From assembly GCF_900107415.1 (NCBI RefSeq), contig NZ_FNPX01000001.1, positions 310,001 through 374,000 of the forward strand: a stretch of DNA of 64,000 nt. Reading direction: 5' to 3'. The position numbers and the translations under genes were made by a program. The notes under the pieces are model-generated. The model worked only from the letters and a program-made list of their open reading frames with translations, had not been told where the DNA came from and searched no databases. The stretch comes from Jannaschia faecimaris. GTDB lineage: Bacteria; Pseudomonadota; Alphaproteobacteria; Rhodobacterales; Rhodobacteraceae. Positions 29,148 through 37,946 of the stretch are shown one piece after another (the first letter of the stretch is position 1; each line of letters begins with the position of its first letter).

Positions 29148-29729
29148 ATGCTGATTCTTGCTTCCACGTCCCGCACCCGTCAGGAATTGCTGCGCAACGC
29201 TGCGATTCCCTTTCAGGCGCGCCCGCCCCGCGTTGATGAAGAGATGGTGAAGGAGGCGTTGCTTGCCGAAGGGCATCCTCCTCGCAATATCGCGGATGCC
29301 CTCGCGGAGCTTAAAGCGATGAAGGTTCGGGATGGAGACCTGGTCCTGGGCTGTGATCAAGTTCTTGATCATGCGGGGGCATTGATGTCCAAGCCCGGCA
29401 CGCCCGAGGAGGCCGTTGCACAACTGACAGCTTTGTCCGGCGATAGGCACCGTCTGCACGCGGCCGCCGTCGTGGCTGAAAACGGTAAGCCTGTCTGGCG
29501 ACATATCGCGACCATAGCGATGACGATGCGAAAGATGAGTGACGATTATATATCTGATTACGTTGAAAGAAATTGGGATACGATCCGTTACTCCGCCGGA
29601 AGCTACACGCTGGAGGGAGAGGGTGCGCGGTTCTTCCACCGGGTCGATGGAGACTACTTCGCGGTTTTGGGTTTGCCATTGCTGCCGTTGATCGACTTCC
29701 TCGCCAATCGTGGAGACTTGCGAATATGA
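29148..29729 (+). CDS. maf: Maf family nucleoside triphosphate pyrophosphatase
   Basis: The 193-residue protein starts MLILASTSRTRQELLRNA, the Maf substrate-binding motif (S-x-S-x-x-R), and has VLGCDQVL, SKPGTPEEA and the SAGSYTLEGEGARFF segment. Maf proteins hydrolyse non-canonical or modified NTPs (dTTP/UTP/m7GTP in subfamilies); the exact substrate is not clear here. It overlaps aroE by ATGA at 29726-29729, the first of three such overlaps in maf-aroE-coaE-dnaQ. Confidence 0.92.
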   Translation: MLILASTSRTRQELLRNAAIPFQARPPRVDEEMVKEALLAEGHPPRNIADALAELKAMKVRDGDLVLGCDQVLDHAGALMSKPGTPEEAVAQLTALSGDRHRLHAAAVVAENGKPVWRHIATIAMTMRKMSDDYISDYVERNWDTIRYSAGSYTLEGEGARFFHRVDGDYFAVLGLPLLPLIDFLANRGDLRI

Positions 29730-30544
29730 CTCTTTTGGCCGGTGTCATCGGCGATCCGATCGCCCAAAGCCGTTCCCCCCGTCTCCATGGTCACTGGCTT
29801 CGGCGCTATGGGATCGACGGGCATTATGTACCGCTGCATGTCAGGCCCGAAGTCTTGGAAGCGACACTGAAGGTGCTGCCCGATATCGGGTTCTCCGGGC
29901 TGAATTGCACGATTCCGCATAAGGAGGCCGCGTTCCGCCTGGCCGATGATGTAACGGACCGGGCACGCGCGGTTGAGGCGGCAAACACGCTGATGTTCAC
30001 GGAAGATGGAAGAATTATAGCCGATAACACAGATGGTTACGGGTTTATCGCCAACTTGAAACAGCAAGCCCCAGAGTGGGATATTACCAAGCCGGCCCTT
30101 GTACTCGGAGCTGGCGGCGCGGCACGGGGAATCGTTGCGGCCTTGCTGGAGGTGGGCGTGCCCGCGGTGACCATTGCCAACCGGACGCACACGCGCGCCG
30201 AGGGGCTGGCCGCCTTGTTAGGCGCGGATGTATTGCCGATCGAATGGGCCGGGGCTTCCACGGCGCTGGCTGATCATGGCTTGTTGGTTAACACCACAAG
30301 CCTCGGCATGTCTGGGCAGCCCCCGCTTGTCTTCGACCTGTCATCGATGTCGGACCATACCACTGTAGCGGACATCGTTTACTCCCCGCTGATGACCCCG
30401 CTCCTGACGGATGCGCAGGCGCGGGGCGCACAGGTCGTGGACGGGTTGGGCATGTTGCTGCATCAGGCCGTGCCCGGCTTCGAGGCTTGGTTCGGTCGGA
30501 CCCCCACGGTTGACGAAGAACTGCGTCGGGCGGTCCTTGCATGA
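29726..30544 (+). CDS. aroE: Shikimate dehydrogenase (NADP+)
   Basis: The 272-residue enzyme reduces 3-dehydroshikimate to shikimate. It has AGVIGDPIAQSRSPRLHGHWL (substrate site with SxS), NCTIPHKEAA with the catalytic Lys, NTDGYGF, and the NADP-binding VLGAGGAARGIVAAL and NRTHTRAEGL. I chose the ATG overlapping the maf stop; the frame is open upstream but antisense-like. It overlaps coaE by ATGA. Confidence 0.97.
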   Translation: MTLLAGVIGDPIAQSRSPRLHGHWLRRYGIDGHYVPLHVRPEVLEATLKVLPDIGFSGLNCTIPHKEAAFRLADDVTDRARAVEAANTLMFTEDGRIIADNTDGYGFIANLKQQAPEWDITKPALVLGAGGAARGIVAALLEVGVPAVTIANRTHTRAEGLAALLGADVLPIEWAGASTALADHGLLVNTTSLGMSGQPPLVFDLSSMSDHTTVADIVYSPLMTPLLTDAQARGAQVVDGLGMLLHQAVPGFEAWFGRTPTVDEELRRAVLA

Positions 30545-31107
30545 TACTCGGGCTGACAGGCTCCATCGGTATGGGAAAGTCCACGACGGCTCAGATGTTC
30601 CGCGACCTCGACGTGCCGGTGTGGGATGCTGACGCGACGGTCCACGATCTTTATGGACCCGGCGGTGCCGCGGTCGCACCAATGTCAGCGATGTTTCCGG
30701 ATGCGGTTCGCGACGATGCCATCGACAGGGCCGCGCTTCGCCGGATCATCACAGCGGATCAGACCGCCCTCAAACGGATTGAAGGTATTGTGCACCCCTT
30801 GGTTGCCGCGGACCGCAAGGCGTTCCTTTCAAGCAGCGACGGGCTAGTGGTGTTGGATATTCCGTTGATGTTCGAAACCGGGGCGGACGCCCTTGTCGAT
30901 CGCGTCGCAGTCGTCACCGTTGACCCGGAAACGCAGCGGGCGCGGGTGCTGGACCGGGGCACGATGACTGAATCTGAGTTCCACGCGATCCTGTCCAAGC
31001 AGATGCCCGACGCTGACAAACGGTCGCGCGCGGATTATATCATTCCGACGGACGACATGGAAACCACCCGCGCCACCGTGGCCGCCATCGTGGAGGAGCT
31101 GAGATGA
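30541..31107 (+). CDS. coaE: Dephospho-CoA kinase
   Basis: The 188-residue P-loop kinase catalyses the last step of CoA synthesis. Walker A GSIGMGKST lies at residues 7-15. It is followed by VWDADATVHDLY, the IEGIVHPLV segment and VVLDIPLMFETGAD, all characteristic of CoaE. It is coupled to aroE and dnaQ by 4-bp overlaps at both ends. Confidence 0.97.
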   Translation: MILGLTGSIGMGKSTTAQMFRDLDVPVWDADATVHDLYGPGGAAVAPMSAMFPDAVRDDAIDRAALRRIITADQTALKRIEGIVHPLVAADRKAFLSSSDGLVVLDIPLMFETGADALVDRVAVVTVDPETQRARVLDRGTMTESEFHAILSKQMPDADKRSRADYIIPTDDMETTRATVAAIVEELR

Positions 31108-31793
31108 GAGAGATCGTCCTCGACACCGAAACCACCGGATTCGAGCCTGAATCCGGCGATCGTATCGTCGAAATCGGCGCGATTGAGCTGATCAATCACG
31201 TCCGGACGGGTAAGGAGTACCACCAGTACATCAATCCCGAACGCAGCATGCCCGCCGGAGCTTTTGAGGTGCATGGCCTGGGCGATGATTTCCTCAAGGA
31301 TTATCCGGTCTTCAAACAGATCGGGCAGGCGTTCATCGACTTTATCGGTGATGCCAAGCTGGTGATCCACAATGCCGCCTTCGACATGAAATTTCTGAAT
31401 GCAGAACTCAAGTGGATGGGGTTGCCGGTCATGCACATGAACCGGGCGGTCGATACGCTCGCTATCGCACGCGCAAAGTTCCCGGGTTCGCCTGCATCGC
31501 TGGATGCGCTGTGCCGTCGGTTCGGGATCGATAACGCGGCGCGGGTCAAACACGGCGCGTTGCTCGACTCCGAGATCCTCGCGGAAGTCTACCTGGAGCT
31601 GATCGGGGGACGGCAGCCGACGATGTCGCTCGTCAGCCAGTCGTCGGGGGGCGAGGTCAATGCCTCTGGAACATGGACGCCGCGGCCCCGACCGGCCCCC
31701 CTTCCGTCGAGAGTGACAGAGGCAGAGGGCAAGGCCCATGCCGCCTTTATCGAGGCGCTGGGCGACGGTGCCCTATGGAAGACTGGCGGCTGA
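31104..31793 (+). CDS. dnaQ: DNA polymerase III epsilon subunit
   Basis: The 229-residue 3'-5' proofreading exonuclease has ExoI DTETTGFEP (D7, E9), ExoII HNAAFDMKFLN, and the ExoIII-epsilon HxAxxD pattern in KHGALLDSEILAEVYLEL. The C-terminal tail contains a poly-Pro linker, as expected for alpha-subunit binding. It is the last gene of the maf operon and converges with secB. Confidence 0.96.
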   Translation: MREIVLDTETTGFEPESGDRIVEIGAIELINHVRTGKEYHQYINPERSMPAGAFEVHGLGDDFLKDYPVFKQIGQAFIDFIGDAKLVIHNAAFDMKFLNAELKWMGLPVMHMNRAVDTLAIARAKFPGSPASLDALCRRFGIDNAARVKHGALLDSEILAEVYLELIGGRQPTMSLVSQSSGGEVNASGTWTPRPRPAPLPSRVTEAEGKAHAAFIEALGDGALWKTGG

Positions 31794-31808
31794 TCCGCGA
31801 AATGAAAC

Positions 31809-31835
31809 GGCCCGGCGCAGGATGCACCGGGCCGA
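31809..31835 (-). terminator. Hairpin between dnaQ and secB
   Basis: CGGCCCGG (31809-31816) pairs with CCGGGCCG (31828-31835). On the minus strand the stem is followed by TTTCATTT, so it fits termination of secB. A small plus-strand stem (AATCT/AGATT) with a T-run at 31841-31859 may serve dnaQ. Confidence 0.55.
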
Positions 31836-31857
31836 GATCAAATCTGTCAGATTCTTT

Positions 31858-32382
31858 TTACGAGACGGTGGCTGTCGCGGCCTCGGCCTGGGCGCGGCGC
31901 GTGAGTTCATTGCGGTAGAGCGTCACGAAATCGATGTTCTCAAGGTTGAGCGGCGGGAAGCCGCCATCGCGCGAGACGTCCGAAACGATACGGCGCAGAA
32001 ACGGGAACAACAGACGCGGGCACTCGATCATCAGATAGGGATGCATCTGGTTTTCCGGGACGTTGGAAATCGCGAAAACGCCGGCATAGTCCAGCTCCAT
32101 TGCGAAAACCGTATCGTCGGATCCCTTGGACTTGGCGGTCACGTTCAATTTTACGGCCACTTCGTATTGGCCTTCCGTCGATCGCTTCTTGGCCTCAAGA
32201 CCAACCTGGACGTTGATTTCGGGCTGTCCGTCCAGCGTCTTGCCTTTCTGGACTGCAATATTCTCAAACGACAGGTCGCGAATGAACTGACCCAGAACCT
32301 GCGTTTGCGGCATCTGCTGCGGAGTGGCGGGGGCACCGGCCCCGTTCGAGGTTTCAGGTGTGGTCTGATCTTCGTCGGCCAT
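31858..32382 (-). CDS. secB: Protein-export chaperone SecB
   Basis: The 174-residue tetrameric chaperone keeps preproteins unfolded for SecA. It shows FIRDLSFENIAV, INVQVGLEAK, ELDYAGVFAISNVPENQMHPYLMIECPRLLFPFLRRIVSDVSRDGGFPPL in its core, which is the classic SecB signature, plus the ENIDFVTLYRNEL C-terminus. The N-terminus is a Pro/Gln-rich unstructured tail. It stands on the minus strand, convergent with dnaQ, upstream of which fxsA also runs minus. Confidence 0.97.
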   Translation of the reverse strand: MADEDQTTPETSNGAGAPATPQQMPQTQVLGQFIRDLSFENIAVQKGKTLDGQPEINVQVGLEAKKRSTEGQYEVAVKLNVTAKSKGSDDTVFAMELDYAGVFAISNVPENQMHPYLMIECPRLLFPFLRRIVSDVSRDGGFPPLNLENIDFVTLYRNELTRRAQAEAATATVS

Positions 32383-32463
32383 GCTCTTCTTTCCTTGCGT
32401 CTGAATTAGGTTGACCTCGGTTACCAGACGCTCTCCTGCGTCACAACCGAGCCTTAAGGGGGC

Positions 32464-32931
32464 TTACTTTTGGGTCCAGCCGGAGGGACCGTCGCGGGGC
32501 GGGACCTCGACATACTCGGCCTCGACCACGTCATCCCGTGGGCTCGGCGGCGTGCCGTCCTGCTGTCCCATGGTGAAGGATTGCACCTTGATCCGCTTGC
32601 GGACCGCCTGCATCACCTTGTCGCGGACCCCCGGCACGAGCAGCAGAAAGCCGACAGCATCCGTAAAAAACCCCGGCGTCAGCAGCAGCAGTCCCGACGC
32701 CAGTATCATCGCTCCATGCGCCAGCGGGCGTGTTGGATTATCAAGCGTATTCAGCGAGTTCTGAATGCGCGCAAGCTCGGCAAGTCCTTGACGACGCACG
32801 AGATATGTACCAATCACCGCGGTGACGACCACGATTGCCAATGTGGGCCAAAGCCCCAGTATCCCACCGACCTGAATGAACAGGGCGATTTCGATCAGCG
32901 GGACGATGATGAACAAGGCCAACAGCGGCAT
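32464..32931 (-). CDS. fxsA: FxsA family membrane protein
   Basis: The 155-residue protein has three to four hydrophobic segments: ALFIIVPLIEIALFIQVGGILG, TLAIVVVTAVIGTYLVRRQG and GLLLLTPGFFTDAVGFLLLVPGVR. The last is the FxsA hallmark. FxsA suppresses F exclusion of phage T7 in E. coli when overproduced; its normal role is unclear. The ATG at 32931 gives MPLLALFIIV; further upstream the frame overlaps the divergent Tim44-type gene. Confidence 0.88.
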   Translation of the reverse strand: MPLLALFIIVPLIEIALFIQVGGILGLWPTLAIVVVTAVIGTYLVRRQGLAELARIQNSLNTLDNPTRPLAHGAMILASGLLLLTPGFFTDAVGFLLLVPGVRDKVMQAVRKRIKVQSFTMGQQDGTPPSPRDDVVEAEYVEVPPRDGPSGWTQK

Positions 32932-33031
32932 GGGCAACTCCTTCTCGGGGTGCGGCTTCCCTTGACCCCCTTGCGGTCTTACATATGTCCCAAGCACAGG
33001 ATACCAAGACCCGACCCTGCCGGAGCAAAGG

Positions 33032-33691
33032 ATGACCGACGCCGTGATACAACTACTCGTCCTTGCCGGGATTGCCCTCTTTCTGGTGCTCAAGCTGAAG
33101 AATGTCCTCGGGACGCGCACAGGCTTCGAAAAACCCCGGATAACCCCAACGTCCGATAGCACCGACGTGCGGCGGGATTTCGAGGTGATCGAAGGTGGCC
33201 CCGACCGCGACATTACCGATTTCGTGGAGGATGGCAGCGATAACGCCAAGGAGCTTGCCGCCATGAAAGGGGCTGAACCGGGTTTTTCCGTCAGCGAGTT
33301 CGTCGGCGGCGCACGGCAAGCCTATGAGATGATCCTGATGGCGTTTGAGAATGGCGACCTGTCCGAAGTTCAACCGTTCCTGTCGGAAGACGTGTACGAA
33401 GCGTTCCTGTCCGGCGTGTCGGATCGGGAGGACAAGGGCCTGAAGGTCCACGCCAGTTTCATCGGCGTCCGGGAAACAACGCTGCGCAAGGCGCGGTTCG
33501 ACGCGGCGGACAAGACGGCGGAGATCACGATCCGCTTCGTCTGCGAATTAACCAGCGTCGTTAAGGATAGCGAAGGCACCGTGGTTGAGGGCAACCCCAA
33601 CGAGATCAAGAAACAGCGCGATGTCTGGACCTTCGCCCGAAAGATGGGCACCGGCGATCCGAACTGGAAGCTGGTCGCCACGGGCGATTGA
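33032..33691 (+). CDS. Tim44/TimA-like domain protein
   Basis: The 219-residue protein has one N-terminal membrane helix (VIQLLVLAGIALFLVLKL) and a C-terminal Tim44-like domain (AYEMILMAFENGDLSEVQPFLSEDVYEAF, later RFVCELTSVVKD and DVWTFARKMGTGDPNWKLVATGD). Alphaproteobacterial TimA is the ancestor of mitochondrial Tim44; the bacterial function is poorly known. The adjacent secB, mltA and smr genes form a recurring alphaproteobacterial neighbourhood. Confidence 0.85.
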   Translation: MTDAVIQLLVLAGIALFLVLKLKNVLGTRTGFEKPRITPTSDSTDVRRDFEVIEGGPDRDITDFVEDGSDNAKELAAMKGAEPGFSVSEFVGGARQAYEMILMAFENGDLSEVQPFLSEDVYEAFLSGVSDREDKGLKVHASFIGVRETTLRKARFDAADKTAEITIRFVCELTSVVKDSEGTVVEGNPNEIKKQRDVWTFARKMGTGDPNWKLVATGD

Positions 33692-33692
33692 C

Positions 33693-34565
33693 GTGACCCA
33701 GGCAATGCAACCCCAGGCCGCCCCCGAAACGGGGCGGCTTTCGTTTTCCGACTTGCCGGGCTGGGCAGACGACGATCTGGATGCGACACTGGCCGCTCTG
33801 CGCCTGGGCGATGCGGCGGTTCCCAGCCGCGATGCACGCGCATGGTTCGAGGCAACGTTCAGGCCCGGTCCGGAGTTGGCCGGCCATTTCACCGGATATT
33901 ACGAACCAGAGCTCCAGGCCTCCCGCACGCGCAGCGAGGCTTATCCCTGTCCGATCCACACGCTTCCCGATGGTGGGATTACCGCACCGCGCGCCACGAT
34001 CGCGCCGCTCCTTGCCGGGTACGAGTTGGCCTGGCTGCGCGATCCGGTCGACCTGTTCTTCCTTCAGGTACAAGGCTCGGGGCGTCTGCGCCTGACCGAC
34101 GGGTCAACGATGCGCGTCGGTTACGCCGGCAAGAACGGTCAGCCCTATGTCTCGATCGGCAAGCTTCTGGTCGAGCGCGGTGTGTTCGATGCGGACATGA
34201 CGGCGGAGGGATTGAAGACTTGGCTGCGCGCGGATCCGGCGCGGGGGGACGCGCTGATGAACGAAAATCCCAGCTACGTCATGTTTCGGTCGGTCGAGCT
34301 ATCCACGGAAACGGGGCCGATGGGTACGCTTTGCCCGGTAACTGCCCTTCGCAGCTTGGCCGTCGATCCGGACCACACACCGCTGGGCACTCTCGTCTGG
34401 ATCGAAGTCGCGGGCCACGCGCGCCTGTGCATTGCGCAGGATACCGGATCGGCGATCAAGGGGGCAGGGCGGGCTGACCTGTTCTTTGGCACGGGCGCGG
34501 AAGCGGGAAGCCGGGCCGGGGCGTTGAATCAGTCCGGTCGCTTTGTTCCGCTGGTGCGGCGATGA
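33693..34565 (+). CDS. mltA: Lytic murein transglycosylase A (MltA/3D domain)
   Basis: The 290-residue enzyme has the MltA barrel motifs FTGYYEPEL, FLQVQGSGRLRL, YAGKNGQPYVSIG and ENPSYVMFR, and a 3D domain with the Asp residues in CIAQDTGSAIKGAGRADLFFG. It would cleave peptidoglycan to 1,6-anhydro-muropeptides. Start choice is uncertain (GTG 33693 or ATG 33705). Neither start gives a signal peptide or lipobox, which is odd for a periplasmic enzyme; the frame stays open upstream but without a leader. It overlaps smr by ATGA. Confidence 0.85.
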   Translation: MTQAMQPQAAPETGRLSFSDLPGWADDDLDATLAALRLGDAAVPSRDARAWFEATFRPGPELAGHFTGYYEPELQASRTRSEAYPCPIHTLPDGGITAPRATIAPLLAGYELAWLRDPVDLFFLQVQGSGRLRLTDGSTMRVGYAGKNGQPYVSIGKLLVERGVFDADMTAEGLKTWLRADPARGDALMNENPSYVMFRSVELSTETGPMGTLCPVTALRSLAVDPDHTPLGTLVWIEVAGHARLCIAQDTGSAIKGAGRADLFFGTGAEAGSRAGALNQSGRFVPLVRR

Positions 34566-35137
34566 AACGGCGACGGGGACTGAGTTTCGAGGATCGGGAG
34601 ATCTGGTCGCGCTACAAGCAGAGCGCGGATCCCCTGCATCCCGATCAGCCCGAACCGGAACCCGACTCCAATCCGATGCCGACCCCAAAGCGACCTCGCT
34701 ATGTTGCGCCCTTCGAGATGGGCAGCCGCGCCCGGCCGCGCACGTCTGGCCATGCGCTATTACCTTCGATCTCGGATCAGGTGAACAAGGCCCCGCTGCG
34801 CATGGATTCCAAGACGCACCAGCGGATGCGCGCGGGCAAATTGCGCCCCGAGGCCAAGCTGGACTTGCATGGCATGACCCTGGACGTGGCGCACCCGGCG
34901 CTGACGCGGTTCATCCTGTCAGCCCAAGCCGAGGGCAAGCGGCTGGTCATCGTGGTGACCGGGAAGGGCAAGGCCAAGCCTGATCATGGTCCGATCCCCA
35001 CGCGTTTGGGCGTACTCAAACACCAGGTACCCCAATGGCTGCGTCTGGCCCCGCTGTCAGGCGTTGTACTGCAGGTGACCGAAGCGCATAGGTCGCACGG
35101 CGGGTCAGGAGCCTACTATGTCTACCTGCGGCGCTAG
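34562..35137 (+). CDS. Smr domain protein
   Basis: The 191-residue protein has a charged, Pro-rich N-terminus and a C-terminal Smr (small MutS-related) domain: KLDLHGMTLDVAHPALTRFI, IVVTGKGKAKPD and HGGSGAYYVYLRR. Smr domains can be DNA- or RNA-nicking endonucleases, and stand-alone forms of this kind are common in alphaproteobacteria. Its 3' end overlaps the convergent MFS gene by 33 bp. Confidence 0.87.
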   Translation: MKRRRGLSFEDREIWSRYKQSADPLHPDQPEPEPDSNPMPTPKRPRYVAPFEMGSRARPRTSGHALLPSISDQVNKAPLRMDSKTHQRMRAGKLRPEAKLDLHGMTLDVAHPALTRFILSAQAEGKRLVIVVTGKGKAKPDHGPIPTRLGVLKHQVPQWLRLAPLSGVVLQVTEAHRSHGGSGAYYVYLRR

Positions 35138-36367
35138 GGTCGGGCGTGCGCGGATCACGGCATAAGCCGCAATGGCCGCCGATAGAACGAAATAGGCTGC
35201 GATTGCCGACATCTGTTCCGGGAAATCCAACCCGGCGTCGATCAGAACGCCGGTGAGGCCCGGCCCGATAGCGGATCCAAAAACCATGACCGCCATCGCC
35301 AGCGCCTTGATCGAACCCAGGTGACGCGTTCCATAGAATTCCGCCCAGAACGCTGTCGGCACGGTGGCCTGCGCGCCGGTGCCCAGCCCCAGAACCATCA
35401 GGCCCAGTGCGGCGACCCCCAGTGTCTCGGCCCAGCCGATCAGCATGAACGCGGCGGCAAATGGCAACAGGTAAACCGCAAGCAATCGCCCCGTCCCGAC
35501 CCGGTCTAGAAGGGCACCCGATGCAAAGGTGGTCGCGACGGAAACGGCCATGAACAGGGGCATCAGGGCGACGTAATCCAATAGGTCCCATCCTTTCACC
35601 TCGGTCAGGTGCACCTGGTGGAAGAACAGCGCGGTGCCGAAGGCGGGCGGCCCAAGCAACAGTGGGATAAGCAGCCAGAACAACCAGTGGCGCAACATCG
35701 CGCCCCGTGTCCAATGCAGGCCGTTCATCCCTGGCGCGGGGGATTCTGCCGCAAGCGATTGCGGTGTCCGTTCCGCCTGCAGCAGGCGCAGGATGATGGG
35801 CATGGTCAAAAGAACCAGTGCTGCCGCCACCAGCCAGAGTGTGCGCCACCCGGCGACGGCCAACAAGGCAACGAAGATGATCGGCAGCACTGCCTGACCT
35901 AACGCAAAACCCATGGAGGCGACGGAGAGGGCCTTGCCTCGTGTCGCAACAAACCAGCGCGCCATGGCAACGGCGGAGATATGGCTCATCATGCCTTGAC
36001 CGAACAGGCGCAGCGCCAGCACCGTCACCGTGAGTGCGATGGCCCCGGAGAGCGTCGCCATTGCGACGCAGGCCAGTGCCAGACCCGTGGCTGCGACCAT
36101 CGCCAAGCGACGCACGCGCAGCCGGTCCGTCAGGCCCCCGACAAAGACCATCAATGCAGCCGAAGCGGTGGTCGCGATGGTATAAATCAGGCCCCAGTCG
36201 CCGTCGCTCAGGCCGAAATCCCCCATGATCTCACCTGCGAAAAGTGAGATGAAAAAGGTCTGACCATAGCTCGACGTAAAGCAGATCAGCATCCCCGCCG
36301 ACAGGAACGCCGCGTTGTCGCGCAGAAACCTCAGATAGGCGGCGGGCCCGCCGGCACCGCCGGTCAC
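35105..36367 (-). CDS. Major facilitator superfamily transporter
   Basis: The 420-residue protein has about twelve hydrophobic helices, the inter-helix 2-3 loop GGLTDRLRVRRL typical of MFS proteins (variant of GxxxDRxGRR) and a matching second-half loop GALLDRVGTGRL. The N-terminal LICFTSSYGQTFFISLF resembles sugar-phosphate/organic acid carriers. It starts 4 bp after the hslU stop on the same strand, so it may be read from that transcript. No substrate can be assigned. Confidence 0.8.
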   Translation of the reverse strand: MTGGAGGPAAYLRFLRDNAAFLSAGMLICFTSSYGQTFFISLFAGEIMGDFGLSDGDWGLIYTIATTASAALMVFVGGLTDRLRVRRLAMVAATGLALACVAMATLSGAIALTVTVLALRLFGQGMMSHISAVAMARWFVATRGKALSVASMGFALGQAVLPIIFVALLAVAGWRTLWLVAAALVLLTMPIILRLLQAERTPQSLAAESPAPGMNGLHWTRGAMLRHWLFWLLIPLLLGPPAFGTALFFHQVHLTEVKGWDLLDYVALMPLFMAVSVATTFASGALLDRVGTGRLLAVYLLPFAAAFMLIGWAETLGVAALGLMVLGLGTGAQATVPTAFWAEFYGTRHLGSIKALAMAVMVFGSAIGPGLTGVLIDAGLDFPEQMSAIAAYFVLSAAIAAYAVIRARPTLAPQVDIVGS

Positions 36368-36371
36368 CGGG

Positions 36372-37670
36372 TCACAACACGTATCGCGATATATCGGTCG
36401 AGCGGGCCAGTTCGCCCAACTGCGCTTCCACGAAATCGGCGTCTATGGTGACTTCGGTGCCCGGTTTGTCGGGGGCGTCAAATGACAACTCCTCGAAGAC
36501 ACGCTCTAATACTGTATAGAGTCGGCGGGCTCCGATGTTCTCGACGCTGTCATTCACTTGCGCGGCGATGCGCGCCAACGCGGCGATGCCCGGTTCGGTG
36601 AAGGTGACGGTCACCTGCTCGGTCGCCATAAGGGCTGTGTACTGTCGCGTCAGGGCATTGTCGGTTTCGGTCAGGATGCGCACGAAATCATCCTCGGTCA
36701 GGGCGCGCAGCTCCACCCGGATGGGCAGGCGGCCCTGTAGCTCCGGCAGCAGGTCCGACGGTTTTGCGATGTGGAACGCGCCCGATGCGATAAACAGGAT
36801 ATGGTCGGTCTTGACGGTACCGTGCTTGGTCGAAACCGTCGTCCCCTCGATCAGCGGCAGCAGGTCGCGCTGTACGCCCTCGCGGCTGACGTCGCCGCCG
36901 CGGGCGTCGGCACGGGTGCAGACCTTGTCGATCTCGTCAATGAAGACGATTCCGTTCTGCTCCACCGCACGTATGGCCTCGCGCTTGATGGTTTCGTCAT
37001 CCAGCAGCTTGTCGGCCTCCTCGTCGATCAGCAGCTCGTAGGATGCGGCGACGGTCAGGCGTTTCTTGACGGTGCGTTGCATCATCTTTCCGAACAGATC
37101 GCCAAGGTTCGCCATCTGGTCCATGCCCGGTTGACCGGGAATGGCCATGCCCATCGGGTTCGAGGTGTCGGACACTTCCAACTCGATGATCTTGTCGTCC
37201 AGTTCGCCCGAGCGCAGCTTTTTTCGAAAGCTTTCGCGTGTGCCCTCGCGGGCATCGGTGCCAGCCAGTGCCGTGATCACACGGTTTTCAGCGGCCCCGT
37301 GTGCCTTGGACTTGACCTCGTCGCGCATGTGCTCCCGGATCATGGTGATGGCCGCCTCGACCAGGTCGCGGATGATTTGTTCCACATCCCGACCAACATA
37401 GCCGACTTCGGTAAACTTGGTCGCCTCGACCTTGAGGAACGGTGCGCGGGCCAGCTTGGCCAAACGTCGGCTGATCTCGGTTTTACCCACGCCGGTGGGC
37501 CCGATCATCAGGATATTCTTCGGATAGACTTCGTCCCGCAGGTCGTCGCCGAGTTGCTTGCGCCGCCAGCGATTGCGCAACGCGACTGACACGGCGCGCT
37601 TCGCATCCTTCTGTCCGATTATGAAACGGTCCAACTCGGACACGATTTCGCGCGGGGTCAGGTCGGTCAT
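36372..37670 (-). CDS. hslU: ATP-dependent protease ATPase subunit HslU
   Basis: The 432-residue AAA+ unfoldase has [25 protein letters not shown], Walker A GPTGVGKT (57-64), [18 protein letters not shown] (pore loop GYVG), Walker [10 protein letters not shown], the sensor region [12 protein letters not shown] and the C-terminal DISRYVL that docks into HslV. CCGGAGTGGCAA precedes the ATG. HslV lies 1.1 kb upstream but is separated from it by a gene on the opposite strand. Confidence 0.98.
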   Translation of the reverse strand: MTDLTPREIVSELDRFIIGQKDAKRAVSVALRNRWRRKQLGDDLRDEVYPKNILMIGPTGVGKTEISRRLAKLARAPFLKVEATKFTEVGYVGRDVEQIIRDLVEAAITMIREHMRDEVKSKAHGAAENRVITALAGTDAREGTRESFRKKLRSGELDDKIIELEVSDTSNPMGMAIPGQPGMDQMANLGDLFGKMMQRTVKKRLTVAASYELLIDEEADKLLDDETIKREAIRAVEQNGIVFIDEIDKVCTRADARGGDVSREGVQRDLLPLIEGTTVSTKHGTVKTDHILFIASGAFHIAKPSDLLPELQGRLPIRVELRALTEDDFVRILTETDNALTRQYTALMATEQVTVTFTEPGIAALARIAAQVNDSVENIGARRLYTVLERVFEELSFDAPDKPGTEVTIDADFVEAQLGELARSTDISRYVL

Positions 37671-37946
37671 TTGCCACTCCGGATATTCGTTGCACCCTAC
37701 CTAAGGGGCGCTCACGGAAACGCAACGTCGGTCACGGCTGCGTGCGACCGGTCGCCTCGCATGGGGTGACTACGATCAACGTCAGGGATAGTCTGGTGCG
37801 CCCGCGTTTCATTTCCGGTTATTGCGCCAAGCCTTTCGAGCGCCGTCTCTGGCGAGGATCGGCCGTCATCGCACAATCCAACTTGACCGGTGCCTGTCGG
37901 CCGTCGTCATGTTCGAGGGGGTGAATTACATCCGGAGGAGGATAGC

